A DNA stretch of 64,000 nucleotides from Protopterus annectens (GCF_019279795.1 NC_056734.1:5952611-6016610), one strand, 5' to 3'. Positions 48,006 to 59,345 are shown, counted from the first letter of the stretch. Notes: generated from the letters alone by a model not told the origin. Program-made: numbers and translations.

Positions 48006-48393
48006 ATCTGTCTGAATCTGAGGGAGAAAGGCCAGGGAGAGTTAAGGGGTGGGTCTAAAGCCCAAGTGCTTAAACCAAAACTAAGAGCTTAGAATAACAC
48101 TTACAATGTACACAGGCTATACATAAGCAGTAATAAATGCAACAGAAAAGATGCAATTGAACACTTTAGAGAACAAGCAGTAAGTAGCAGGAAAAAGCAA
48201 GATGAGGAGGAAAAAGCAAGATGTATTGCCACTATTTTGCTGATAACCACATGCATACATGTTGATAGATGGTGGGGTACGATGTGAGAGTTAGTGGAGG
48301 ATAGTGCTGGGGAATTTGGATGTTCAGGGTGTGTACATAATGGAGAGCAATGTATGTGGTCCTGTGATGTGTTCCCCTCTTCTTGTCTTTCAG

Positions 48394-49556
48394 AAAGGAT
48401 GCACAGATGGAAGCACCCACCATTTTCAGCTGCAGAAAATGAAGCAATCCTGGATGGCTTCAGTCTGCATTACAACATACTGCTGTCCAGGAGTCACCAG
48501 AATTGTGAACAATGTGCTGCACTGTGGGCTGACCTCGTTGCATCAGTAAACCAAGTGGGCTGCAGGAAAGAAGCTATGAGCAGATCCAACACCGGGTGAA
48601 ATACATGATAAATGCTGCATGGCAAAGAGCTGCTGCTGTGGCTATGTGCCGTGCTGTCACTGGTGGAGGGATTGCAGCAGAACAACCACACTTGGCCACA
48701 GAGAAAGTCCTTGTGAATCTGGGATCAGCTCCCAAGCATCCATCAACCCATATGTTGTGGAGGTGGGGGCACAGCTTCCACAGCAGAGGAGTGTCCAGGC
48801 AAGCCTTCTGTGTTCATCATTGTAATGCTGTATCAGTCATTGTGGCAGCCTCTGCATTCCAGTACATGGATGTCAGGTCAATCTGCATTTGGGGGGGTGT
48901 TGGTTTGTAATGCACACTTGTGCACACATACTCAGAATATCAGCAATATGACAGTATCGCAGTTCCTACTGTACATGTTAATATATGCACATATTATCCT
49001 GTAACAATGCCACAGTTGTTTGTGCTGACAATACCTCTTCCTCACATTTTCATAGGTGCATCAGGTGTGGCCAGAGTACAACATCCTGTAGCCGATAAAT
49101 GTGAAACTGTTTTGGTATGGCTCATATATACCCTAAGAATGTGGAGGGCTGCCATTTTGCTGTAGACACAGCTGTTATGCTTAGCCAGAGTACAATACTT
49201 GCATGTTCAGTTTTGGAAGGGTTAACTGAAATGCATTGAATCGGTAATCACAGTAGTGTATTTGCATGAGCTGCAACATATTTGCATTTAGTTTTGTGAA
49301 GGTCTATGCAGTTTGCTATACAGGGAGCAATAACATGGTCAAGACGGGTGCTCTCTGTGTTAGGTGTAGGTCTATTACATACACTGACATATCGCTTATC
49401 TTACAGGTGTGTAGTACTGGCAACATTAACCAGCTGTAGCTGCAGTGCATGTTATTAAGGGCCTGTCTTGTCTGTGTATGTTGTAGTCTGCTTGTATGTT
49501 GTGCATGGGATCAGCAATAAGATGTGGTATGTATAATGCAGCTGTGGAACTTCACC

Positions 49557-49616
<60 letters not shown>

Positions 49617-50300
49617 GATCAACAGACATAATAATACAAGTATTAATGTACTTATGTTGTCTTCCTCCTCACAGATGACCATGGGGGCTGGAGTGTTTCC
49701 CCCTCACAACTAGATATCAGTGTCTCATCAGACTCTGATGATGATAGTGGCCATAGTGAGACACAGGTGGGGTTGTTGGGGGCTGAATCTGTCCCATGGG
49801 TTGACATCCCATCTCCTCATCCAATGTCCCCACACACAGTCAGCATGCCACATGTACCAAGTTCTCTGTGGCCACAGATATTGGACAGTCAGAGTGTGGA
49901 GGCATTGAACAGGAGAGTGTGGTGACTATGGCATCAGTGACTGAAGACACTCGCCATAGTCAGAGAGCTGCTGAGGTCTCACAAAGGCAGATTGACAGGG
50001 GTGCTCAAAGGAGAATTGCTACCTGTCACAGGCGTCACATCACGAGTCACTCAACGCATGTTTTGATCTGTTATGGAGGCACAGGTATGTTCCGAATGCA
50101 ACACCAGATAGATGCTCAGGATGATGGATGCATCACAGTCTGACATCCATGACTCTCTCCACCACATTGGTGATGCCATGGATCATTTCCCTGATGTAGT
50201 GGACAAATGGTGGGGTGAGACATTGTCAGTCCTTGACCACACATTGTCTGTGCTAGAACATGTGATGGGAGTAGGGCATTGGACACGTGGTCATAGATAA
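48394..50300 (+). pseudogene. Myb/SANT-like partner gene of Harbinger element 3
   Basis: Exon A (48,394-48,798) has acceptor cttgtctttcag and a mutated donor (GC instead of GT). It encodes RMHRWKHPPFSAAENEAILD and CAALWADLVASVNQVG, the Myb/SANT helices, then after a frameshift a basic stretch and AVTGGGIAAEQPH. A small exon lies near 49,056-49,092. The last exon starts at 49,675 with an acidic run (SVSSDSDDDSGHSETQ) and ends with a helical segment (SDIHDSLHHIGDAMDHFPDV) containing stops upstream. The exon order equals that of element 1 (882-3,018), which supports the intron positions. Confidence 0.68.
49560..49614. repeat. (TG)n microsatellite
   Basis: Pure TG repeat in the intron before the last Myb-like exon. 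Confidence 0.97.
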
Positions 50301-51475
50301 CATCTGCTGAGAGTCTACATGGCCATGCACACTCATGTTCCTGTAGTGGCAGTACCTCAAGCATTACAGAAGGGAGGGTGCTCTCCACACCATGATATGG
50401 CACGCCATGGGCACATAGTCCTGGGTGGTCCCATGAGAGACACAGGCCCAGCAGACACCATTCACCATTAGTGACTAGTAATGCATCTGACCCTGGGCAT
50501 GATGGTGCCAGTGCCACTCCTGGCAGAACCAGTTCCTGTGTTCAAGGCTGTAGATGGTGAATTGTCCAGTCTGCCGTGTACAGTGCACTGCTGTCCAACA
50601 TGCCCACATGTAGGGCTAGCACATGGCTTGACTGTGTACACACACACACACTCATACATCAGTGTCATATGCAGGTCACCAACAGACACTCAAGGCACCT
50701 CTCTATTGCCCAGCTGACCAGCACCTTTTCCTGACTCCCACACATGATGTCAACTGTTTGGCACAGCCTAGGCCTCGACCACCCACACACCACATCCTGT
50801 GCATGTGATGATACCTGTGCCACATCCCTGCCATCCATTCAATCAATGCAGGGACATGCAAATATGTGTCTTATGCACAGGGTGACTATAGTACATTACG
50901 TGACATCGTTTAGTGTGATTCTGTTATACCATGACAGGTGCTGTCTGCTGGCATGTGTCATGTGTACACATTATTGTGTTTGTTCCTTTGCTGCATGATG
51001 TTAGATTGGTGGAGGTGTTGAAGACTGACAGGTGTCTTTGTATGTTTCTGTTGCAAGAGTCTGAGTGACTATGTTGTGGAGAGTTGGTGGCAATACAGTG
51101 GCTCAGGATGGCATGGTAGCAAAGCAGAAATATGACATCAGCAAGGTAACTCTTTTATGTGCATAACTACCTAGGTGCATCTGTGTCGAACAGTGTGTCA
51201 GGGGCAATGGTGGTGGACAGCGTAATCCTGCATGCATACCATGTGAGAAGACATGCCACCCTTGATAGGTGTCACCTTGGTGTTCTGTACGTACAAATGT
51301 AGGTGGTGGAAGATAGCATTTATGCTTAGGTAGATGTGGGCTATTTAGGGGCAGCAGGTACTCACTGGGCCTTAAACTGTATAACCATTGCACACACATA
51401 GGCAAGACAGACACACTGCTACAAGGAGGTATAGTTGCAAACATACACACACACACACTCACAGAGTTGTCCTTT
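50301..51475. other. Non-coding interior of Harbinger element 3
   Basis: It aligns in patches with 3,000-3,700 of element 1. At 50,638-50,652 it has only about seven CA units, where element 1 has about 200 bases of CA. No gene is seen. Confidence 0.55.
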
Positions 51476-51477
51476 CT

Positions 51478-51974
51478 GAGATTAGAACCTCTACCTGTAT
51501 AGTAGTATATACTATATGACTAAGTACGTATTGCATGCGCCACAGAGCTTATGCGTTTTGAGAGGGCTTGCCGCTGCTAAGGTGGATGACATCAGCAGTC
51601 CATGTAAAGGAGGCCAAGGGGGGGGTTGACAGGGCCTCAAAATGTATAACCATTGCACACAGAGAGGCAAGACAGGCACAATGCTACAAGGGAATATATT
51701 TATACAAACACATTCACAGAGTTGCCCTTTCTGAGATTAGAACACCTACCTATTTAGTAGTATATACTATAGCACTAAGTACGTATCGCATGTGCCATGG
51801 AATTTATGTGTTTTGAGAGTGTTTACCAGTGCTGTTAAGGTGGATGACATCAGCAAATGTTGACAAGGCGGCTACTGTTGTGGAGAACGCTAATCACAGG
51901 GCCAAAAAATGATTGACCATTACACATACATAGGCCTGATGGGAATGTCTGTACTGCTGTATGAGTAATATCTG

Positions 51975-52034
<60 letters not shown>

Positions 52035-52115
52035 GGCTGATGTCAGATTAGAACCCTTACCTACCTACCTACTATTACACACTACAGCTCACAGTACTAG
52101 GTGCACACATTACTG
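51478..52115 (-). repeat. Three tandem internal units with tRNA-like B boxes
   Basis: Units start near 51,478, 51,733 and 52,045. Each has GAGATTAGAAC or CAGATTAGAACC, CTACC-TAGTAGTATAYACTA and a TAAGTACGTAT-like or GTACTAGG block, with GGTGGATGACATCAGCA between units. On the minus strand GGTTCTAATCTC is B-box-like. They match the two units at 5,030-5,440 in element 1. Confidence 0.65.
51979..52030. repeat. (CA)n microsatellite
   Basis: Pure CA repeat between the second and third tRNA-like units, in the same relative place as the (CA)n in element 1. Confidence 0.96.
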
Positions 52116-52168
52116 GTTCCATTTGGTGTATAAGTGACTGCAGCACATCACTCTGCACCTTTATGTGG

Positions 52169-52190
52169 ATATATATATATATATATATAT
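52169..52190. repeat. (TA)n tract at the left end of FB2
   Basis: Short TA run directly abutting the foldback element at 52,191. Confidence 0.9.
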
Positions 52191-52517
52191 GGGTTCCATT
52201 CAAGTGATCGAAGTTTCAGAACTTCTAATTTCATATGGTCGAAACCATATGATCGAAGTTTTAAAACTCCAATCACTTAAATGAAGATCTCCATACAGTT
52301 CAGAAAAGGAATATTCCATTTTCCTCACTGTAGTGCGATCTCGGTGTTGGTATATATTAATAGTGGGGGTTGTGGGGGAGCAGGGGGGCTTGACCCCTGC
52401 ATAAATGGGTTTTAATTTGTTTTTTTTTTTTTTTTGATTGTTCAAAGTTACAAAACTTCGATCATATGGTCCCGGCCATATGAGATTCAAAGTTTTGGAA
52501 TTTCGATCATTCAAAGT
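52191..52517. mobile_element. Foldback element FB2, related by its core to FB1
   Basis: Inverted arms: the left has AAGTGATCGAAGTTTCAGAA, CATATGGTCGAAACCATATG and GATCGAAGTTTTAAAACT (52,201-52,270). The right has the same blocks reversed (AAAACTTCGATCATATGG, GGCCATATGAGATTCAAAG, 52,436-52,515). Each arm holds its own small hairpin around CATATGG. The core CCTCACTGTAGTGCGATCTC and TATATATTAATAG (52,323-52,363), followed by a G-rich hairpin, matches FB1, although the arms do not. It is non-coding and flanked by TA on the left and CA/TA on the right. Confidence 0.8.
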
Positions 52518-52519
52518 AG

Positions 52520-52552
<33 letters not shown>

Positions 52553-52557
52553 TATGC

Positions 52558-52615
<58 letters not shown>

Positions 52616-52623
52616 TCTCTCTC

Positions 52624-52667
<44 letters not shown>

Positions 52668-52680
52668 CAGAGATACATAT
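52518..52680. repeat. Compound (CA)n(TA)n(CT)n(TA)n(GA)n microsatellite
   Basis: CA, then about 58 bases of TA, then CTCTCTCTCT, TA and a GA run. The CT-TA-GA part (52,613-52,662) is self-complementary and could form a cruciform. Ile/Tyr-repeat frames over it are artefacts. Confidence 0.95.
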
Positions 52681-55110
52681 ATAAATATATGTCTATGTGC
52701 CACATACAGATAGATAAGGGTAATGATGTCTGAGGGGGGATATCGACAGACAGATACATATACATAACTGTCTGTGCACACAGAGGTATATTCACATCTC
52801 AGTTCTTTAGACAGGTGGGGCATTGGATATGGGCCAACATTAGCTAAGTGTAGGAGCATGCCCAGTGTGACCATCAGTGCTTTCAAGGTGACTTCAAGGC
52901 AGACCTACCTGTAGTCCAGTCTGGGATTATGTATGCTACAGCCAATTGGCTGCTGCACCTGATTCAACAGTCCAGCACCTCCCTGATATTATGTCCAAGG
53001 GATTCCCTGGCTGTGAGTTGCACATAATATCTGAGTCATACCTAGGGTGTGTACAGATTGTAATAGACTGTACAGGGTTTTGCATCATATGTCTGGTACA
53101 TATTACATACAGTAGCATTGTGATTTTCAGGTACATCAGTGGCAGATCATTACAGATTGACATTAGGAACTGCTGAACTGCTGAATGACATTTGAGTTAC
53201 TGACTGCATACACAGCAGGGAACCCATACTACTGTACAACCTGTTATTCTCTGCACTTTTTCCATTTGTCTGGCCAGTAGTTAATCCTTCTCCTTATATG
53301 TGGCCCTTTGTCCTACATTTTCATGGCTGTGTCCATATTTCCTGCTCTAAGTAGTTGTAGGTATGCTGTGACTGGGGTACATGATGTAACAGCACATGCA
53401 AGGTTACAGACTTCACACCTCTGACTGCACATGTTTAGCAGGATGTCCAGCATTCCACCCCATATGTCTGCTCTGTTCTTCAGATAGTTGTGTTTTTTTG
53501 GTAATATACTACAACATGGTGCCCACTCTCTTGTAGCTACTGACACAGTTACATGAAAACCTTTGGATCCTGTGCTACTTTGACTTGTTCCAACCTGCTG
53601 TTATCTCATTACATCTGAGTGATGCCTCCAGGTGCATCTGCAGATAACTCCCACTGATGCCTCTAGGTGTCAAATATTGCTTGTTCATATTTGCGTCAGT
53701 AATTCCAAAACAATGTTATGCACAAGGTTTTAAAATATTTCATCTTAAAGATTGCACAATACCAAACTCAACTGCATTAATATTTGACCTCTGTCTGTCC
53801 AGTGCAGGTAAATAGATATTAACTGTTGTTTTTATGATATTAATTTATATAAATATAATTTTCACATTTTTCTAAGTATCGCAACAACCAAATAACACAG
53901 ACAGAACTCCTTAGCCTCACATGAAAGCTCTCAGCTAAATGAATAAAATGTATGGATGGTATGTGTATAACTTGAATGGCTGCTGAGATATTGTAAGTTG
54001 TTTATAAAATATTTCAAATGTAATAGTTAGTGTTTACTGTGAGTTATAACATTTGGTTTAAGACCTAGAACCTAAAGAATACTACCACTATAAAAATAGT
54101 TTGTTCTGAAGAGTTTGCCATTTGTACTCCTTTCATAACCCTTATGTTTCTTGAAATATGAACATTTGTTTGAAATGTGAGGACATAATTTTATTCTGTC
54201 AAAAGGCTTAGGTTCCGCTCGTTGCAAGTTACAGAGAAAACTTCCTGAGCTCCATTGGAATGAATGAGTTATATTAGCTACCTTCTAGATCACTCAGAGT
54301 ATGTGTAATGTCCATAGCTTTGGCCCCCTGTCCCTCCATTGTCTCTGGCTTTGTTCAGCTTTCTTGCAGTAACAAATAGTGAGATATTCACAGTCTGTGG
54401 GACTCCTACCATAGGAGTACCTCACATCAAAGTTGTAGATGCAGCTGGCTTCAAACCATGAACACCATGGTAATGTATTTAGCCCACTAAGCCACACCAG
54501 CCACCAGAAAGTACAGTTTAATTCCTGACACTATCAACATCAGACAAGCATACACTTTAACCCCTGCATATTGAGGAAATAGAACATGTTGCCAGGTTGT
54601 TTGGGAGAGCCCTGGGATTGTGTAGTCTGCTGCTATAACCTTACAAACATACTGTTACTGCAGTTGTATGGGAACATGGCTGTGTTGGGGTTGGGGACCC
54701 TAGAATTGACAGTCATGCGTCTGTCCTATGACCCCACTGTTTTACAATTCCCTCACATAGTGCAGTGGGTTTTGCTGCCTTGTGGCCTACTGCATATTAA
54801 TGGGTATCCAGTATTGGACAGAGAGTTCCTGTTGTCCGACATAGCTGTTAGTTCTCTGCAGGTAGTCCACTGTATTCCCTTGCACACAAGCAGCAGGTCT
54901 ATACATATGTTACCATAGTCTTGTACCCAGTAAATTTGTTGTTAAGAAGAGTGACTTACCTTGTGACTGCCGCAGTTGAGATAGTGTTTCAGGGCTGACT
55001 CTGTCTGATATATGCAGTACACAGTCAACACATGGTAAGGTACAAGTTGTGTGGTGTGACTGGCATATTTTTTACTATGTATGTGAGTCGGAGTGAGGTG
55101 TCAGTCCCTT
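52681..55110. other. Non-coding interior of Harbinger element 3
   Basis: 52,800-53,540 and 54,570-55,110 match element 1 backbone. 53,560-54,540 is absent from element 1 and includes a tRNA-like stretch, so it is probably an inserted SINE or other element. No gene is seen. Confidence 0.5.
54446..54505 (-). repeat. tRNA-like SINE head fragment
   Basis: The minus strand has A-box-like TGGCTTAGTGGGCTAAATAC and B-box-like GGTTTGAAGCCAGC at tRNA spacing. It lies in the segment specific to element 3. Confidence 0.5.
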
Positions 55111-55111
55111 G

Positions 55112-55925
55112 GACCCTGGTTTGTCAGTGCATGTGATATGCGTTGCCTCTTGGCCAAGGGCAAGGCATACTGGACATGCTTATGTCTGCCTACAGGGACA
55201 GGCTCAGTGGGTTCCTCCTCCAAGTCCCCCTGTGGCTATGGGTGTGGGGACCTTGGTACTGGTGGGGGGGCTGTGTCCCTCCCCTGTGCTGATCCTGCTG
55301 CAACTGTTCTACAGGATCATATTGTGTAGCATGGCACATACTGTGAACATCTGCATACATGTGACTGGAGAGTACTGCAGGACTCCACCAGGTATGTCAA
55401 GGCAGTGGAACTGTGACTTGAGCAGGCCAAACACACGCTCTATGATGTTCCTAGTTTGTGCATGTGCCTCATTATGGCATGTTTGGTAGGTATGTGAGCA
55501 TTTCTGACAGGTGTCATCATCCATGTTTCCTGTGCATAGTCAGCATCCCCCAGTAGATGGCCGTACAGGATGTCCCTCCCTTGCAAACATCTGGTACAAC
55601 TGTGATGCGTGCTAGATATGGGAGTCGTGATAACTGCAAGGGCTGCCTGCACACACACTCATGATAATGCCCTGGGCATTGCACATGACCTGGCAGTTGA
55701 TAGAGTGATACCCCTTGTGGTTGACGTAGACCCTACCATCCTCACTAGGTGGTGCTTTGATGTGTACATGAGTGTAGTGTATGGAACCCAGTACCTCAGG
55801 GTAGTGTGATACATGGAAGAAGAGACGCATGCTGTTGACTCTCTTCTCAGGGGTTTAGGGTACCCATGTAGTTCCTTGGAAGGTTACCTTGAGCCTAAAC
55901 ACTCTTCTCCTTCTCAGTCTAGGCC
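55112..55925 (-). pseudogene. Harbinger (HARBI1-like) transposase of element 3, decayed
   Basis: The minus strand starts with NRPRLRRRRVFRLKVTFQG, a basic N-terminal stretch typical before the helix-turn-helix. It then jumps to PEKRVNSMRLFFHVSHYPEV, so the DNA-binding region is internally deleted or spliced. GSIHYTHVHIKAP follows (first catalytic Asp changed to His, codon at 55,778-55,780), then VYVNHKGYHSINCQV, YHDSHI (second Asp), LLGDADYAQETWMMTP and NEAHAQTRNIIERVFGLL (Glu). There are several frameshifts. It is more degraded than the copies at 10.5 and 20.8 kb, but keeps the GDADY block that those have frameshifted. Confidence 0.83.
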
Positions 55926-57430
55926 TATTGTCAGCATCAGCATCAGCACTGAACTCAGCCTATAGCACATACAGATGTATCAGAGCAGCAGCAGCCCCTA
56001 GCATTCTATCAGTTAAAATTCTCAAGTGTGTACTCCAATAGTGCAGAGGACATGGGAAAACAGATTTAAGGGTGTATGCATACTTTATAGTGGTGTGCTG
56101 CAGATGTAGCCTGTGTGATTGGCTGACTATGATGCTTTCCAACTGCCAGGTATATTATTCAGGGGGGGTGAATGGTCCAGTGTCAGTGGAACAAGTCTTA
56201 TCAGTAATTTATATATAATTGGCTTTCCCAGGCTATTTCCTTTTTTTTTTTAATGCTTTCTCTGTTAAGCACTGTGCCATAGCATGCAAATCCTCAGTGC
56301 TGTTGTAAACACTGCTCAGTAGTCTGGACACAACCCTATGCACACACATGTTCAGCATAGCTTAAACCCACTAAAACACTTGCCCTGCAGCTAAGCAAAG
56401 CTTAGCAGCACTAGACACTCCCCCACTTAGCTGAGCTGAGTGGCGCACAAATGGATGCCGCTGTGCTCCAATCCACTTAAACTTATAGTGAGACACACCC
56501 TTTTTATGCCAACTACCTGTTCTACTGACACCAACATGGTTCTGGGGCTACATGGGTTTTATCTACAGACAAAGTGGCCCATTTTTTGCTAATCAGTAAC
56601 CCCAGCTCATTTGCATACAGATCCTTGCACATACCCTGGATACTTTACTGTTCCAGGGTCTGCCTCCTTAGAAACCACTGAAACCTGCCATTGTACATAG
56701 TGCCTTTAGGGCACTATAATGCATTATTCTCACATGTGTTATTTTTAGTTTTTCAACATTTTAATATATATTTTTTTGCATAGCGGCATGTTTGCACAGT
56801 GCTGCGAGCTCCGGAAACGTAATATGACTATTAAAAAAATATTATTTTATATTATTTTGCATTAGTTTTTGGACTCACAGGGCATTTTTTCCTCATATTT
56901 GTGCCTGCATGACATTTCTGAGCTTCTAATTGAGCTTTTACAGCCCCTGTTCAATTTTTACATTTCTGTACATGGATATTTTCCATGTACACTTCTGACA
57001 CCAGCACAGCTTCTGCACAGATACCTATCTGCTTACTGGATCACAAAACACCCTCATTTGCATGCATTTCACCTGCTTATGAAGGGATTTGCATACCATG
57101 GACATTTCCGTGTCTGCACGCTCATGTATGCCCTTCTGCTCTGTTTAGTGGATCACACACCTGCCGGTTTCCATGTTGAATCCATGCCACTCAGCCTACA
57201 CAGAATATCACTCCATGTAGGGTTTATTGAATCTCCCACAGTCTAATCAAGCTGTAATTTCAACATAATATTTCATGCAAACAGTTTCAAATCAAAAATA
57301 ACATCTGCCACATTGCAACCTTACGATGAAATAAAAGATAAATCTTTATCCAAAATGGACACTTCTGCCTCAGAAAGTACCTTTGTACAGATATTATGTA
57401 TCAGCATTCATCTCTCATGAGATGCATTCT
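55926..57430. other. Right end of element 3 and unrecognised flank
   Basis: 56,240-56,490 holds TAAGC/CTTAGC-rich sequence, inverted relative to 37.93-38.18 kb. A 125-codon plus frame at 56,869-57,246 has no motif, homologue in the window or splice context, so it is not called. Confidence 0.45.
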
Positions 57431-57880
57431 CTTTTCTTCATAGCTCTTCTTCAACTTCCCCCTCCCTCGACTGTATGAATGTGAGCGGTCACCAAACCCA
57501 AGTGTTTTGATAGGCTGTTGCAGAGTTGGGAAACCTTGCCCCACTGAAACAACAGACATTTTCTTACTAACTACTGGTTACTCAACAGTACTGGTCATAG
57601 CTGAAGTCATCCCTCATTGGTTGATATTCATCTGGTTACAGGTCTCACTGGGGGGAGTGGTATATACAGAATTATCACTAAATGTAGTTGTTAACTTAGA
57701 AGAGCTACTGGGTGATGTTTTAGTTAAGGCCATATCATCATGGCTTTCAAAAAGATCAGAGGGTACTGCTGCGTTTGATTTCTTACTCGTCACAGTTCCT
57801 GGACAAGAAAAAACATGATCTGTATGAAAGTCACTCAGATTATGGTTAAGTTTCTTCCTCTTACTGCTAATCAACTTGTG
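57431..57880 (-). other. Antisense open stretch abutting the Penelope-like element
   Basis: The minus strand of 57,614-57,874 is open for 86 codons, Ser/Thr-rich and hydrophilic (SDFHTDHVFSCPG, TKTSPSSSSKLTTT). It continues after stops into SHSYSRGRGKLKKSYEEKR. Its composition recalls N-terminal parts of Penelope-like proteins. It meets the plus-strand RT fragment head to head near 57,880, which might be a 5' inversion. Low certainty. Confidence 0.3.
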
Positions 57881-57883
57881 AGT

Positions 57884-59038
57884 GCCTATGAGAGGTTTGT
57901 GGATGACCTTTTTATGGTTTTGACTGGCACCATGGTGGAATTAGTTCAGTTTATCTGTTATCTTTATTCCACTACAGACTTTTTGTAGTTTACTGCTACT
58001 ATGTCCTGTACTGAGATATCATTTTTGGATGTTATGGTGACGAGGGAGCCTGGTGCTAATAGACTTATTACAGGCCTCTAGAGGAAGGATTGCTACAAAC
58101 CAAGTTTTGTCCATTGTAGTAGTATGCATCCTAACCATGTGTTTGAGAATGTGGTGAAGGGACATATGTTAAGGGTCTCGAGGCTACATGTTAAAGACTG
58201 GGACATTGAAAAATGTATTATGACTCTTAAGGAAGATTTTGAGGATAGGGAGTACAGGGGGACTGACACAGGTAATAGTATGTGCGGTGACCACCATCTT
58301 AGGAAGGGTATTGTGAGACCCTATTTTTTGACTCCCACTAGAAATCAGTATAGGCAGGTTAGAAGGGATAACATTTTAAGAGTCTCTATGACTTTCTCCA
58401 GTGACATAAATAAGATCACTGATGTCATTAAAAAGAATTGGCATATTTTAACTTCTAATTCATCTATTGAAGTATTATTTGGCACATCTCCTAAGTTTTA
58501 TTACAGGAACAGGGTGAATCTAAAGAGGTTGTTGTGTTTTCTGGATAAGTTTGGCTATGGACAATGGGAAGAGGATACCAAAAAATGTGGCACTTGTATC
58601 TTCTGTCAGTATGTAAGAGAGGGTAATGAGTTTGTTCATTGACAGACAGGGAAGAAATGCTCCTTAAATGTTATGGCTAACTGTGACACCATGAATGTTG
58701 TTTATTTAGCTAACTGTGAGCAATGCAGCTCATTTTATATTGGTAAAACCAACCATTGGTTTCATGAATGCATTAGGGACCATATATATTGTATAAATAA
58801 AGGTAATACTGCTAATGACTTAGCTAAACATGTTCAGATGAAAGGTAATGAATATAGGTTTTCTTTTAATTTTTTAGATGTTATATGTCAGAATGTTAGA
58901 TTAGGCAATATTGAAAATGAAATAGAGAGATGTGAAGCAAGATGGAAAGCCAAGCTACATTTTCATAAGGGGCTAGGCTTAAATGAATTTGTACCTTTGA
59001 AATCTGATTTAAAAGCCAGAAGGAGAATGAAAAAGTAA
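57884..59038 (+). pseudogene. Penelope-like element: RT C-terminal part and GIY-YIG endonuclease
   Basis: One frame runs through the whole feature with three in-frame stops (57,986, 58,079, 58,640). It begins at RT motif C (AYERFVDDLFMVL, catalytic Asp pair), then TEISFLDVMV, a HPNHVFENVVKG segment and a thumb-like region. A Cys pair (CGTCIFCQYV) comes next, then the GIY-YIG nuclease: MNVVYLANCEQ, SSFYIGKTNHWFHECIRDHI and a basic end LKARRRMKK. RT plus GIY-YIG is the defining layout of Penelope-like elements. The 5' half of the RT is missing. The nuclease part is open for 121 codons. Confidence 0.88.
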
Positions 59039-59345
59039 TGTTTACCTTCTTTTTCTGAGTTCACTCTTTTAGTGAGTTCAGCTTTAACAATTTAATTATT
59101 CTATTAGTTTTAGATTCTGATTGGTTTGTGTATTATGACATTTATATATGAATGTTTAGTGAAGATTCTGTTTTATTAGGGTCTAAATAAGTTATGATTC
59201 CACAGTGAAAGTGCTTACCAGTTTGTATATGCATTAAACCTGGATTTATTTTACCTGCTGCCTGCAGTTTGCTGCCTACTTTACCTTTGGTTATTTTGAA
59301 CTGTGACTGCTGTGTTTCCACACTTCTGCTTTTTTATCTGACTTA
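59039..59345. other. 3' flank of the Penelope-like element
   Basis: AT-rich, with no repeat or terminal duplication recognised. Confidence 0.5.

Larger units (their letters stand above)
44165..48220 (-). mobile_element. CR1-B: CR1-clade retrotransposon with ORF1 and ORF2, inserted in Harbinger element 3
   Basis: The most complete CR1 in the window, on -. It includes ORF1 (zinc-finger-like segment and SGNH esterase, 48,005-47,100), ORF2 endonuclease (47,060-46,290), RT (46,230-44,900) and the C-terminal domain down to a short 3' UTR ending at about 44,165. It belongs to a different subfamily from CR1-A and is older by its number of stops. Element 3 sequence resumes beyond about 48,225, just before the Myb exon. 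Confidence 0.9.
41722..56490. mobile_element. PIF/Harbinger-like DNA transposon, element 3, with nested CR1-B and foldback FB2
   Basis: Collinear with element 1: Myb/SANT-like gene on + (48.4-50.3 kb), tRNA-like tandem units (51.5-52.1 kb), transposase on - (55.1-55.9 kb). The proposed left end is GTGGGTTTAAGTGG...GGTGTGCCGCTC (41,722-41,765). The right end (56,430-56,480), read on -, has GTTTAAGTGG and TGTGCGCCACTCAGC. The match is imperfect and I could not confirm a target duplication. Without CR1-B it would be about 10.7 kb, large for this superfamily. Each gene is broken. Confidence 0.6.

Noticed and set aside
56869..57246. 125-codon plus-strand open frame
   Set aside because: No motif, no homologous copy in the window and no splice or promoter context. 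The length is unremarkable for AT-rich DNA with alternative starts.
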